A DNA stretch of 64,000 nt from Parabacteroides goldsteinii DSM 19448 = WAL 12034 (GTDB taxonomy: Bacteria > Bacteroidota > Bacteroidia > Bacteroidales > Tannerellaceae): contig NZ_KQ033912.1 in assembly GCF_000969835.1 (NCBI RefSeq), positions 1,811,920 through 1,875,919 of the forward strand, in the 5' to 3' direction. The notes under the pieces were generated by a model that made no database searches, was not told the origin of the DNA, and saw only the letters and a list, made by a program, of their open reading frames with translations. Shown in pieces: positions 53,701 to 62,562 of the stretch (position 1 is its first letter; each line of letters opens with the position of its first letter). A program made the translations under genes and the position numbers.

Positions 53701-54134
53701 ATTTAAACATCTTATTTCAAGGTTTAGGATTAGCAAATACATTAACAAAAAGCGATATGACCCGTTTGCGGTATGAATGGCTGACCATTACAGATTCGTG
53801 GAAAGACGCCTGGACACCAGAGAACTCGGGATCAACTATTCCTATGCTTCGATTCGATTCCTCATGGGATACATACGACTCCTCTTACTGGATGCACCGT
53901 ATCGACTTCTTAAAATTGAAAAACTTACAAGTAGGGTATGAGATTCCGAGACAAATCACATCCATGCTAAAGATACAAAAGTTGTATTTGTATGCAAATG
54001 CACAAAATCTATTTACGATTATGTGGAAGAAAGGATATGAAGGATATGATCCGGAAAGAAGTACTTTCGATGCAGGGCAAGGAGTTTACCCTTCTCCGAG
54101 AATATTTACATTTGGTATAAATCTTAATTTCTAA
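50742..54134 (+). CDS. SusC/RagA family TonB-dependent transporter with STN domain
   Basis: A 1130-residue outer-membrane transporter. Signal peptide (to about residue 45), then a Secretin/TonB N-terminal STN domain (about 46-115, ISLNNVKVEKVLSAITKQTG), which signals to FecR. A carboxypeptidase-regulatory-like domain (KIVDQNGVPVIGANVSVKG), the TonB box region EEVVVVGYGTQKK, plug (DPLVIIDGVEGVFSQINPTD) and beta barrel ending RIFTFGINLNF follow. An ATG at 50811 is an alternative start closer to the signal peptide. It is the first structural gene after sigma and FecR and is followed after 4 bases by its SusD. Confidence 0.95.
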   Translation: MKKNNLCLIPRHLLILIEKIPNAMKLTFLFLVISLLTFTAEASAQRVSISLNNVKVEKVLSAITKQTGLSVAYSKQIVNLDRIVSIQVEDADVAQVLEKLVADTNLSYEIRNNKIYLFKKQTTTTVPAITQQKKQLSGKIVDQNGVPVIGANVSVKGTTTGTITDIDGNFTLEVPENAIIQVSYIGYMPQEHRLNGKYQLHVTLKEDSQTLEEVVVVGYGTQKKVNLTGSVSSVKFDEELANRPITDASQVLSGKVSGVWISQNSGKPGSDGAQLRIRGWGTLNNSDPLVIIDGVEGVFSQINPTDIESITVLKDAASAAIYGSKAANGVVLVTTKMGKNNEKTQVELNSYVGMQQLGRHFDLVTNSAEHMDMVNQALVNSGENPLFSETLISEFAAGTDPYKYPNTDWYDYLYRNALITGHNLSIRGGSEKLSSFLSLNYLNQEGILKNTKAEKFGIRANMEYKVNSWFKVGARLNYQRKNSYEPFDLGRVSQQLAGAAPFIAPYTRDGRFGSVQAIEDNGSLLYALYQPLIDAANGEKKTTNDYMSLNAFATVNFTKDLNLQVTWASNGIWVMEDKYNETIYGYTDSGIESLPKNYNLDGIILRRSQESKMRNNFHATLNYSKKFANKHYVAAIAGTQLENYSIRNVMARRTNPPKEGLTQVDAGTDGIKGEGTLKGLRMASYFGRLNYAFDDKYLFEMNLRADASSRFKRGNRWGVFPGFSAGWRLSEEAFIRNLNVFSNLKLRASWGQLGNQTLNDGQYWPYLTLITSNFESSYNYGGSLASGSAVTALVDENISWETTSSLDIGVDLGFLNNRLNIEADYFDKKTKDIIVQLPIPNILGNKTAPFENVGKMNNRGFELVVNYDNLETNKDRLGFNVGLNFTYVNNNVTKFQGGKSPDQLYLIREGHPYKALYGYKAIGIYQSDEEAAQHMHSNGFKPEMGNLKYEDINNDGKLDYQDKQVLGNTIPKITYGITAGLRYKGFDLNILFQGLGLANTLTKSDMTRLRYEWLTITDSWKDAWTPENSGSTIPMLRFDSSWDTYDSSYWMHRIDFLKLKNLQVGYEIPRQITSMLKIQKLYLYANAQNLFTIMWKKGYEGYDPERSTFDAGQGVYPSPRIFTFGINLNF

Positions 54135-54138
54135 AACA

Positions 54139-55701
54139 ATGAAACATCTATTAATCTGCTGTTTATCATTTATATTGTGTATGCCTTTTACGGGATGTAT
54201 GGACAACTTTCTCGATTTGTATCCCGAAGATAAAATCTCTTCTGCTAATTTTCCGGAGAATGAAGCGGAAGTAAAGCTCCTTTTAAACGGTGTCTATTCC
54301 CAATTACGCGAAACAACGGTTTTCGATCAGGGGTTATTTGGGTTTGGAGTAACCGATGGAGCCACTCCGAATGCCTTCAGTTGGGGTACAGAAGAAATCT
54401 TCAATAAATTAGGAGCAGGAAGACTAAGTTCCAGCGATGGTGGAATTGTCACGTATCGTTGGACAAGATGTTATGAAATAATCTCGCGTGCAAATTATTT
54501 ATTATCGGTGTTAGACCTCGTCGAGATGCCGGCAGAATCTAAAAAGATGTATTCCGGAGAAACTCATTTTTTGCGCGGACTTGCTTATTCCATACTGGCA
54601 GAAACATATGGCGGCGTTCCTATTTTATTAACAACAAAGCTTTCTACGGAAGAAGCACGTAATTTGAAACGGGCCAGCGTGGAAGAAACCTGGCAGCAAG
54701 TGTTGGACGATTACGATGTGGCAATTACCAATTTAAGTGCAAATGCTCCGGAAAACGGACGGGTAACCAAAGGTGCTGCGTTGGGTTTGAAGATGAGGGC
54801 TTATTTATATCAAGGGAAATATAAAGAGGTTTTGGCTTGTGTCGAGCAAATCGACGCGCTCAACAAATACGGACTTTTCCATAGTTACGAAGGATTGTTC
54901 GATCCGGCCAATGAAAACAACAAAGAGGTATTGTTCGACATCCAATACATTGAAGGGCAGAATTCCCAAGGTACCTATCTCGACCAGTATTGCGGGACAG
55001 GTACCGGTAGCTGGACACGGGGAAGCCGCTATGTCCCTACAGACGATTTGGTGGAAGCCTATGAAACAATCGATGGTTCACCTATCGATCCGGAAAACCC
55101 ATATGAGAATCGAGACCCTCGTTTACATTTCACGGTAGTACTTCCGGGGTCTTACATTCTAGGCCACCGTTTCCCTAATTATCTATATCCGGGAGGGGCA
55201 TTTAATCATGCAGGCAACCGATTGAAACATTTAAGCACTCGAAAATACAGAATCCAAGATGAATCAAAACTTCCTCCTGCCGGACAGTCTTATATTAATG
55301 ATATTGTTTTAAGATATGCAGACGTTTTGTTATCAAAAGCAGAAGCAATTATAGAGACAAACGGGAACGTGGCAGAAGCAATCGCCATATTGAACAGGAT
55401 TCGTACGGAACGGGATGATGTGAAAATTTCATTGTTGCCGACATCCATGAGCCGGGAAGAAGCCCGTGAACGAGTAAGACATGAGAGACGAATAGAGTTG
55501 GCATTGGAAGGACGCTATTGGGCAGATGTAAGACGCTGGAAAATAGGCAAAAACTTGTATCCTCAGATAATTAAGGATCATAAAGGAAGTATCATCGAAA
55601 CCAAATTCCCCAACGGGTATTTGGAGTATTATGATTTGCTTCCCATTCCTGACAAAGAACGCTCGTTAAATACCAAGCTGGAGCAAAATCCGGGCTGGTA
55701 A
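54139..55701 (+). CDS. SusD/RagB family glycan-binding lipoprotein
   Basis: A 520-residue surface lipoprotein. Signal peptide with lipobox FTGC. The family blocks are present: EVKLLLNGVYSQL, THFLRGLAYSILAETYGGVPILLT, ALGLKMRAYLYQGKY, RYADVLLSKAEAI, RRIELALEGRYWADVRRW, and the terminal EQNPGW. It partners the preceding SusC and precedes a sulfatase gene by 45 bases. Confidence 0.94.
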   Translation: MKHLLICCLSFILCMPFTGCMDNFLDLYPEDKISSANFPENEAEVKLLLNGVYSQLRETTVFDQGLFGFGVTDGATPNAFSWGTEEIFNKLGAGRLSSSDGGIVTYRWTRCYEIISRANYLLSVLDLVEMPAESKKMYSGETHFLRGLAYSILAETYGGVPILLTTKLSTEEARNLKRASVEETWQQVLDDYDVAITNLSANAPENGRVTKGAALGLKMRAYLYQGKYKEVLACVEQIDALNKYGLFHSYEGLFDPANENNKEVLFDIQYIEGQNSQGTYLDQYCGTGTGSWTRGSRYVPTDDLVEAYETIDGSPIDPENPYENRDPRLHFTVVLPGSYILGHRFPNYLYPGGAFNHAGNRLKHLSTRKYRIQDESKLPPAGQSYINDIVLRYADVLLSKAEAIIETNGNVAEAIAILNRIRTERDDVKISLLPTSMSREEARERVRHERRIELALEGRYWADVRRWKIGKNLYPQIIKDHKGSIIETKFPNGYLEYYDLLPIPDKERSLNTKLEQNPGW

Positions 55702-55746
55702 ACAACCTTAACCGGATAAGTAAGCAGAACATTTAATTCTCATATT

Positions 55747-57135
55747 ATGAATATATTAAAATTAGCATTTGTTTGTGCTGGCGGATTGATCGTAAACAAC
55801 GGCACCGCTGAAACGAAAAAAGAAACGAAACCCAACATTATTGTCATCAACTGCGACGATATGGGGTATGGCGATTTGTCTTGTTTCGGAAGTCCGACAA
55901 TTCAAACACCCAACTTAGACCAAATGGCTATAGAAGGACAGAAATGGACAAGTTTTTATGTCTCTGCATCTGTCTCTTCTCCCAGCCGTGCGGGATTTCT
56001 AACCGGACGTTTAGGTGTACGGACCGGCATGTATGGAAATAAATATAGAGTTTTATTTCCTAATTCACCCGGAGGTCTGCCTTCGGAAGAAGTGACTATC
56101 CCCGAATTATTAAAACAGGCTGGTTATCATACAGCTTGTATCGGGAAATGGCATTTGGGATGCTTGCCTGAATACATGCCTTTACGTCACGGTTTCGAAT
56201 ATTTTTACGGATATCCGTATTCAAACGACATGAGTCGTAGGGAAAAGGCGAAAATGGGGCATAAGAACTATCCCTACGAATACATGCTTTATGAACAGGA
56301 GAAAGTAATCGAGAAAGAACCTCAGCAAGAGGGACTAACTCAACAAGTCACAAATGCAGCCGTCCGTTATATAAAATCGAATACGGACGCTCCCTTTTTC
56401 CTATACATAGCACATCCCATGCCTCATATCCCGGTCTATGCTTCTGATGAATTTCAGGGGAGATCGGCAAGAGGAAAATACGGAGATACGATTGAAGAAC
56501 TGGATTGGAGTACGGGGCAGATATTGCAAACACTCAAACAGGTAGGATTGGATAAAAACACGTTAGTGATTTTCACATCCGATAATGGTCCCTGGCTTTC
56601 GTACAAACAAGAAGGAGGTTCTTCCGGACCGTTAAAGGACGGCAAAGCCTCTATGTTCGAGGGAGGTTTTCGTGTGCCCTGTATTATGTGGGGGGCAATG
56701 GTGAAACCGGGAACTATTACCGATATGGGCAGTAGCCTGGATTTATTGCCGACATTTTGCGAAATGGCAGGAGTAACACTGCCTACAGATAGAACTTATG
56801 ACGGATTAAGTTTACTTAATGTGCTCACCGACAAATCATCCTGCAAACGTGATGTTTTTTATTTTTATAGAGGGAATGATCTGTATGCAGTAAGAAAAGG
56901 AAAATATAAAGCTCATTTTTCATATAAATCAGCCTACGGCCCGGATGAGAAAATTGTTTACAAGCATCCTGTTTTATATGATTTGGGAACGGACCCGGAA
57001 GAAGTATTCAACATAGCGGATCAACATCCCGACATCGTAGCAGAACTGACGGCCTTGGCACAAGAGCATAAATCGTCATTTACTGTCGCAGAAAGTATTT
57101 TCGACAAAGAAATGACAGACCTTCGAAAACACTAA
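55747..57135 (+). CDS. S1-family sulfatase, serine-type
   Basis: A 462-residue exported sulfatase with signal peptide (about 1-21). The metal-binding start is IIVINCDDMGYGDLSCFG. The active-site motif is SSPSRAGFLTGR, in which Ser77 would be oxidised to formylglycine by an anaerobic sulfatase-maturating enzyme. GKWHLG and FTSDNGPW supply further conserved residues. It removes sulfate from glycans captured by the adjacent SusCD pair, such as sulfated mucin, glycosaminoglycan or algal chains; the position of the sulfate cannot be read from sequence. It is the last gene of the operon, before a strong terminator. Confidence 0.92.
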   Translation: MNILKLAFVCAGGLIVNNGTAETKKETKPNIIVINCDDMGYGDLSCFGSPTIQTPNLDQMAIEGQKWTSFYVSASVSSPSRAGFLTGRLGVRTGMYGNKYRVLFPNSPGGLPSEEVTIPELLKQAGYHTACIGKWHLGCLPEYMPLRHGFEYFYGYPYSNDMSRREKAKMGHKNYPYEYMLYEQEKVIEKEPQQEGLTQQVTNAAVRYIKSNTDAPFFLYIAHPMPHIPVYASDEFQGRSARGKYGDTIEELDWSTGQILQTLKQVGLDKNTLVIFTSDNGPWLSYKQEGGSSGPLKDGKASMFEGGFRVPCIMWGAMVKPGTITDMGSSLDLLPTFCEMAGVTLPTDRTYDGLSLLNVLTDKSSCKRDVFYFYRGNDLYAVRKGKYKAHFSYKSAYGPDEKIVYKHPVLYDLGTDPEEVFNIADQHPDIVAELTALAQEHKSSFTVAESIFDKEMTDLRKH

Positions 57136-57158
57136 GATCAAATTCTTAACCGTGAAAT

Positions 57159-57200
57159 AAAATGAGACTGCCTCATTCTATCTTGAGACAGTCTCATTTT
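57159..57200 (+). terminator. Intrinsic terminator after the sulfatase gene
   Basis: AAATGAGACTG pairs perfectly with CAGTCTCATTT, with an inner CTCA/TGAG extension and a short loop, ending in TTTT. It separates the first sigma/SusCD operon from the second. Confidence 0.8.
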
Positions 57201-57215
57201 CTCAAAGTTATCCCG

Positions 57216-57223
57216 TATATTTG
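57216..57223 (+). promoter_or_regulatory. -7 box of the second PUL sigma factor gene
   Basis: TATATTTG matches TAnnTTTG and lies 21 bases before the sigma gene, just after the terminator. No clear -33 element. Confidence 0.45.
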
Positions 57224-57244
57224 CCATTAGCTTAACCTACAAAT

Positions 57245-57838
57245 ATGGAAACGGGAGAAAAACTACAATTAATACGATCATTGAAACGAGGTGATAATCA
57301 TGCATATAAACATATATATGATCATCATTATACTTTGTTATGTAAGATTGCCTACGAATTTCTGAAGGATGACTTTCTTTCAGAAACCATTGTGGATGAT
57401 GCCATTTTCCATCTTTGGGAAATCAGGGAAACAGTCAATATAACCACCTCCCTCCGTAGCTACCTGGTCCAGGCTGTACGTAACCGCTGCATAAACTATC
57501 TGAATCTGGAAAGAGAAAAAAGGGAAGTTCGCTTTTCCGTTATCGACCAGCAAAACGAATGGATCAATTCTGTTTTCTCTTCGGATGATTACCCGCTGGC
57601 AAGACTTCTGGAAAATGAACTCGAACAGGAAATAAAAAATGCTATCGAAAGATTACCGGATGAATGCAGGATCGTTTTTCAAAAAAGCCGGTTCGAAGAG
57701 AAACGTTATGAAGAAATAGCCAGAGAATTAGGTATTTCCGTCAATACCGTCAAGTACCATATTAAAAACGCAATATCCCGTCTGAATGCCGATTTAAGCA
57801 GGTATTTGCTTATACTCTTCTGCTGTTTCTGTATTTAA
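57245..57838 (+). CDS. ECF sigma factor, SusC-linked (FecI-like)
   Basis: A 197-residue ECF factor. Region 2: YKHIYDHHYTLLCKIAYEFLKDDFLSETIVDDAIFHLWE; LRSYLVQAVRNRCINYL. Region 4: LPDECRIVFQKSRFEEKRYEEIARELGISVNTVKYHIKNAI. It is the same size as the factor at 48841 but clearly divergent in sequence. It is followed by FecR, SusC and SusD, so it should respond to a different ligand. Confidence 0.92.
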   Translation: METGEKLQLIRSLKRGDNHAYKHIYDHHYTLLCKIAYEFLKDDFLSETIVDDAIFHLWEIRETVNITTSLRSYLVQAVRNRCINYLNLEREKREVRFSVIDQQNEWINSVFSSDDYPLARLLENELEQEIKNAIERLPDECRIVFQKSRFEEKRYEEIARELGISVNTVKYHIKNAISRLNADLSRYLLILFCCFCI

Positions 57839-57908
57839 AATAAAAAATTTGTCCGCCCACACTACCCTCCCATTCTTTTCAACTGTCATATAAGTAAGAA
57901 CATAACAA

Positions 57909-58931
57909 ATGAAGTCCACAAACACACATATCGAGATAGATGAACTGATCGCAACATACCTTTCACAAGGTTTGGAATCGGAAAAACTGTCTGAACTGGA
58001 AAACTGGCTCAAAGCATCCCCGGAAAATCAGAAACATTTCCAACAGATGCGTGAGATCTGGTTCTCAACAATCAGTGCAAACGAAGAAGAACGATATAAT
58101 AAAGAAGAAGCATACAGCCGGTTCCTCAACAGAATCTGCCAAATACCTCAAGAAGAGAAAACCGTCAAAAAGCTATCTTTACATAAATTCTTTTATGGGG
58201 CAGCTGCCGTCGCACTTCTCTGTCTTATTTCCTTCGCTTCCTACCGGACCGGTACCGAACAGGTAAAGAAACAATTCGCCGAAATGGTCGTCGAAGCTCC
58301 GTTAGGGTCAAAAACAAGATTATATCTTCCGGACGGAACCTTGGTATGGCTGAATGCCGGTTCGACAATCACCTATTCACAAGGTTTCGGCGTAGAAGAA
58401 CGGAAACTGAAATTAAGTGGTGAAGGATATTTCGAAGTGACACGCAATAAACAATTACCTTTTGAAATCACGACAAAAGAATTGCAATTAAGAGTGTTAG
58501 GGACTAAATTCAATTTCAGAAATTATCCGGAAGACGAAGAAGTGTCCGTCAGCCTGCTGGAAGGAAAAGTGAGTTTAAGAAACTATCTGAAAAACGATGC
58601 CCTTTGTTATCTGGAACCCGATCAGAAAGCGATCCTGAACAAGAAAAACGGCAAACTGATGGTTTCCGCCTCCGAAGCACGGTATACAGCGGAATGGACC
58701 AACGGATTCCTGTTCTTCGACGAAGAATTGCTGCCGGATATTATCAAAGAACTGGAAAGAAGTTATAACGTAAAAATACACCTGGAAGACAATTCACTGG
58801 AAACATTCCGTTTCTACGGAAACTTCGTCAGAAAAGAACAGACTATCCAGGAAATATTAGAAATGTTAGCTTCGACTGGAAAACTAGAATACAGGATAAA
58901 TGAAAGAGACATCTATTTATCCGCCAAATAA
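57909..58931 (+). CDS. FecR family anti-sigma factor
   Basis: A 340-residue inner-membrane protein. Cytoplasmic helices (IDELIATYLSQGLESEKLSELENWLKASPENQKHF) bind the sigma factor. A transmembrane segment (FYGAAAVALLCLISFASY, about 97-114), a FecR domain (APLGSKTRLYLPDGTLVWLNAGST; VLGTKFNFRNYPED) and a C-terminal DUF4974-like domain (FFDEELLPDIIKELERSYNVKI) follow. It lies 70 bases after the sigma gene. Confidence 0.92.
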   Translation: MKSTNTHIEIDELIATYLSQGLESEKLSELENWLKASPENQKHFQQMREIWFSTISANEEERYNKEEAYSRFLNRICQIPQEEKTVKKLSLHKFFYGAAAVALLCLISFASYRTGTEQVKKQFAEMVVEAPLGSKTRLYLPDGTLVWLNAGSTITYSQGFGVEERKLKLSGEGYFEVTRNKQLPFEITTKELQLRVLGTKFNFRNYPEDEEVSVSLLEGKVSLRNYLKNDALCYLEPDQKAILNKKNGKLMVSASEARYTAEWTNGFLFFDEELLPDIIKELERSYNVKIHLEDNSLETFRFYGNFVRKEQTIQEILEMLASTGKLEYRINERDIYLSAK

Positions 58932-59023
58932 AAGTCTTTATTTAATACTTATTTATTAACTTAAAATTGAATCTATATGAAAAGAAGAGACCCTGGTTAG
59001 AACGTAAAAACCGAGTTCGATAT

Positions 59024-59097
59024 AAAAAGAACCGGAGGATCTGCACAATCCTCCGATTCAGATATCCGGACTCCATTCACTGCGAATTCCGAAAGTA
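59024..59097 (-). ncRNA. Putative DonS-type cis-antisense small RNA, locus 2
   Basis: On the minus strand, AATCGGAGGAT (59049-59059) pairs with ATCCTCCGGTT (59031-59041) and is followed by CTTTTTAT, an intrinsic terminator pointing away from susC. A minus-strand -7 box TATATTTG lies at 59103-59110, giving a predicted transcript of about 74 bases antisense to the susC leader. The size and layout repeat those at 50651-50728, although the sequences differ. No -33 match was seen. Nothing else is recognised in 58932-59168. Confidence 0.55.
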
Positions 59098-59168
59098 TTG
59101 ACAAATATAGTAAAACTTTACTTCCGGTATTAAAATTTCTTGTTTAAAACAACTAATTCTAATTACTT

Positions 59169-62100
59169 ATGAATATCAGAAAGAAGGCCATATATATGGT
59201 CCTGGTGATGTTTTGCCTGAATTTAACAGTGTTTGCGCAAAACATAAGCCTGAATTTAAATAATGTGACGGTTAAAAAAGCCATTGAAACATTGAAAGAG
59301 ACAAATGGCTATTCCTTTGTTTTCGCCTCCGGGGACATAGATACCCGGAAAACCATTTCAATAGCAGCAACTGATAAACCCATATCTGAAGTTGTAAAAC
59401 AGATACTAAACGATCAAACATTATCCTTTGAAATAAAAGGGAAAAATATCATTGTAAAAAAAGGAACCGATACAAATCTCCCAGATGATAAAAAACAAAG
59501 AATCTCCGGTGTTATCACTGATGCAAACGGCGAACCGGTGATAGGTGCGAACGTAATTGAAAGTGGAACCGTTAATGGTACGATTACAGACCTGAACGGC
59601 AAATACTCACTGGAAGTATCACCCAATTCCACCCTTCAAATCACTTACGTCGGCTACGACACGCAGGAAATTAAAATAGGAGGACAAACAACAATCAATA
59701 TTGAACTGAAGGAAGATTCGCAAGCCCTGGAAGAAGTGATTGTTGTCGGCTATGGTGTTCAGAAAAAAGTCAACCTAACAGGAGCCGTATCGCAGGTATC
59801 CTCCAAAGTATTGGAGAATAGACCAATTACAAATCTGAGCCAGGGACTGCAAGGCGTTGTCCCTAACCTGAATATCAATAACTCCGATGGCAATCCGAAT
59901 TCCACCGCAAAAATGAATATACGCGGGGCCGCCACCATCAGCGACGATGCCACATCTCCTCTCATCCTGGTAGACGGAGTACAAATGACACATTTCAATA
60001 TGTTGAATCCGGAAGATATCGAGAGCATCTCCGTCTTAAAAGACGCTTCTTCGGCAGCTATTTACGGAGCAAGAGGGGCTTTCGGTGTTATTTTAATTAC
60101 AACTAAAGGGGGGGAAAGCAAATACAAAACCGGTCATTGAATACTCTGGAAGTATCCAGTTCAATACGCATACTTATCTACCCGATATGTTAAGTGCGGT
60201 AGATTATATGGATGCGTCCAACGAATCTTCATTCAACAATTCCGGTAAAAACAAATATACGGATGAGCAAGTACAATGGGTGAAAGATTATAATGCCGAC
60301 CCGGTAAATAATCCGATCTATCATGTATTGGATAACGGTAAAATCTTTTGGAACGGAGGAAATGACAATTATGCACAGATGTTGAGTAAATGGTCGCCAA
60401 CGCATAAACATACAGTCAGTGTAAACGGTGGTTCCGAAAAAATCAATTTTTACGCATCGGCTGGTATGATGCATCAGGACGGAATGTTCAAAGATTATAC
60501 CGACGTATTCAAACGTTATAACTTCCTGACAAACGTCTCTGCAAAATTAGTTGAAAATTTCCGACTGGGATTTAAGGCTACTTATTCACAAACAATCTAT
60601 GACGAACCTCATCGCTATACGACAAAAGGCTCCAGCTGGTGGGAACAAATGACTCGTGGCGAACCGCAAATTCTTTATCCGATATATACTCCGGAGGATT
60701 CTCCCGTGGGTGGAGGTATTCCTACCGAACATTTTTATAATTTCCTGGCAAGCGGCTCAAGAAACAACACCAAACGTGAAGACGCGACCTTTCTGATTAA
60801 CGGAGAATGGGATATCATAAAAGGATTGAAACTGAAAGGGGATTTTAGCTACCGTACAACGAATTACAGGAATAAAGACATTCAGAAAGAATTCTCTTAT
60901 ATCCGTGATTCGTGGACTACACAAAACAGCGCGACATATCCATCCTTCATTTCGGATGAGAACCGCCATACCGATTATTTCGCAGGAAACATCTTTATGG
61001 ACTATACAACAAATATCAACCAAAAGCATAATATTTACGCTTTGATCGGTTTCAACCAAGAATGGGAATTATACCGCATGTCGTCCATAAAAAAAGAAAA
61101 TCTGGTATCAATGGAAGTTCCGTCCATCAATTTAGGGACAGGTAATATAATCGGGAAAGATTCCGAACAGGCCTGGGCTATCCGGGGTGCCTTCATGCGT
61201 TTTAAGTATGATTATAAAGGTAAATATCTGTTTGAGATGAATGGACGTTACGACGGTACATCCAAATTCCCCCATAGTTCACGCTTCGGATTCTTCCCAT
61301 CTTTTGCCGGTGGATGGAGAATATCAGAAGAGAATTTTATGTCCTCAACCCGTAATTGGTTAAATGACTTAAAAGTACGCGTTAATTACGGAAGTCTTGG
61401 AAACCAAAATGTTTCAGGCGTATATCCCTATATCTCCACATTCGACGTAACACAACAAACACAATATATATTAAACGGAAATCTTCCTATTTCGGTCACA
61501 GCCCCCGGCCTGGTTGCTTCCGACCTTACCTGGGAAACTGTAAAAACGTTGAATTTAGGTGTCGATATCACTTTATTGAATAAACTATCAGCCAGCTTTG
61601 ACTGGTTCGACCGCCGTACCATCAACATGCTGACCGAAGGTGACAAACTACCGTCTATTTTAGGAACAGATTCACCACGCCGTAACAATGCAAACATGAA
61701 AACAAACGGTTGGGAAGTCTCCTTAAGATGGCAAGATGCATTAAATAACGGTATCAATTATGATGTAAGTCTGATCCTATCCGACTATGTCAGCAAAATT
61801 ACTAAATACGACAACAACCCCAGTAAACTATATGAGACCTATTATGTAGGCAAAACGATCGGTGAAATATGGGGATATGAAACCGTAGGCATCTTCCAGT
61901 CGAAAGAAGAAGTCGCAGCTTCTGCCGACCAAAGTCAATTAGGCAATGGTAGTAAATGGGGTCCCGGAGATGTGCATTATGCCGATCTAAATGGTGACAA
62001 AGTCATCAACTGGGGCGACAAAACCGTAGACAACCCAGGAGACACTAAAATTATCGGAAACACAACACCTCGTTATCAATTCGGTATCACAGGTAACATT

Positions 62101-62550
62101 GCCTGGAAAGGTTTCGATCTCAACATTTTCATTCAGGGGGTAGGAAAACGGGATTTCTTTCCGAGCGGAAATTTCTTTTGGGGACAAATCAACAATGCCG
62201 GAGCAGTCGGTACCTATGAAGTCTATAACAATGCATGGCGTGAAGATAACCCCAACGCTTTATATCCTATCTGGAAGGCCGGATCAGCCGGATATAATGC
62301 AAAAACTCAAACACGTTTCTTGCAAAGCGGTGCCTATGCCCGTTTAAAGAACCTGACATTGGGTTACACATTACCAAATGCTCTGACTTCTAAATTATAC
62401 CTGAACAGGCTAAGAGTCTATTTTTCCGGACAGAATCTATGTGAAATCACAAATATTAAAGGTGGATTCGACCCGGAAATCATAGGGAATGTCGGAGAAT
62501 ATTATCCGCTACAACGTTCTATTTTGTTTGGTCTTCAAATAACACTATAA
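59169..62550 (+). pseudogene. SusC/RagA TonB-dependent transporter with STN domain, frameshifted at G7
   Basis: Two adjoining frames (59169-60140 and about 60115-62550) together make one SusC protein of about 1126 residues: signal peptide, STN domain (ISLNLNNVTVKKAIETLKET), regulatory-like domain (VIGANVIESG), TonB box region (EEVIVVGYGVQKK), plug (DPEDIESISVLKDASSAAIYGARGAFGVILITT-type region), then barrel ending in LFGLQITL. The break is at seven consecutive G (60108-60114), after residue 313. With six G the frame reads TTKGGKANTKPVIEYSG straight into the second part. As written it gives a 323-residue truncated product. It could be a sequencing error, a phase-variable tract or a recent mutation. 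All other family features are intact. Confidence 0.9.
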
Positions 62551-62562
62551 AGAAATATCAGT

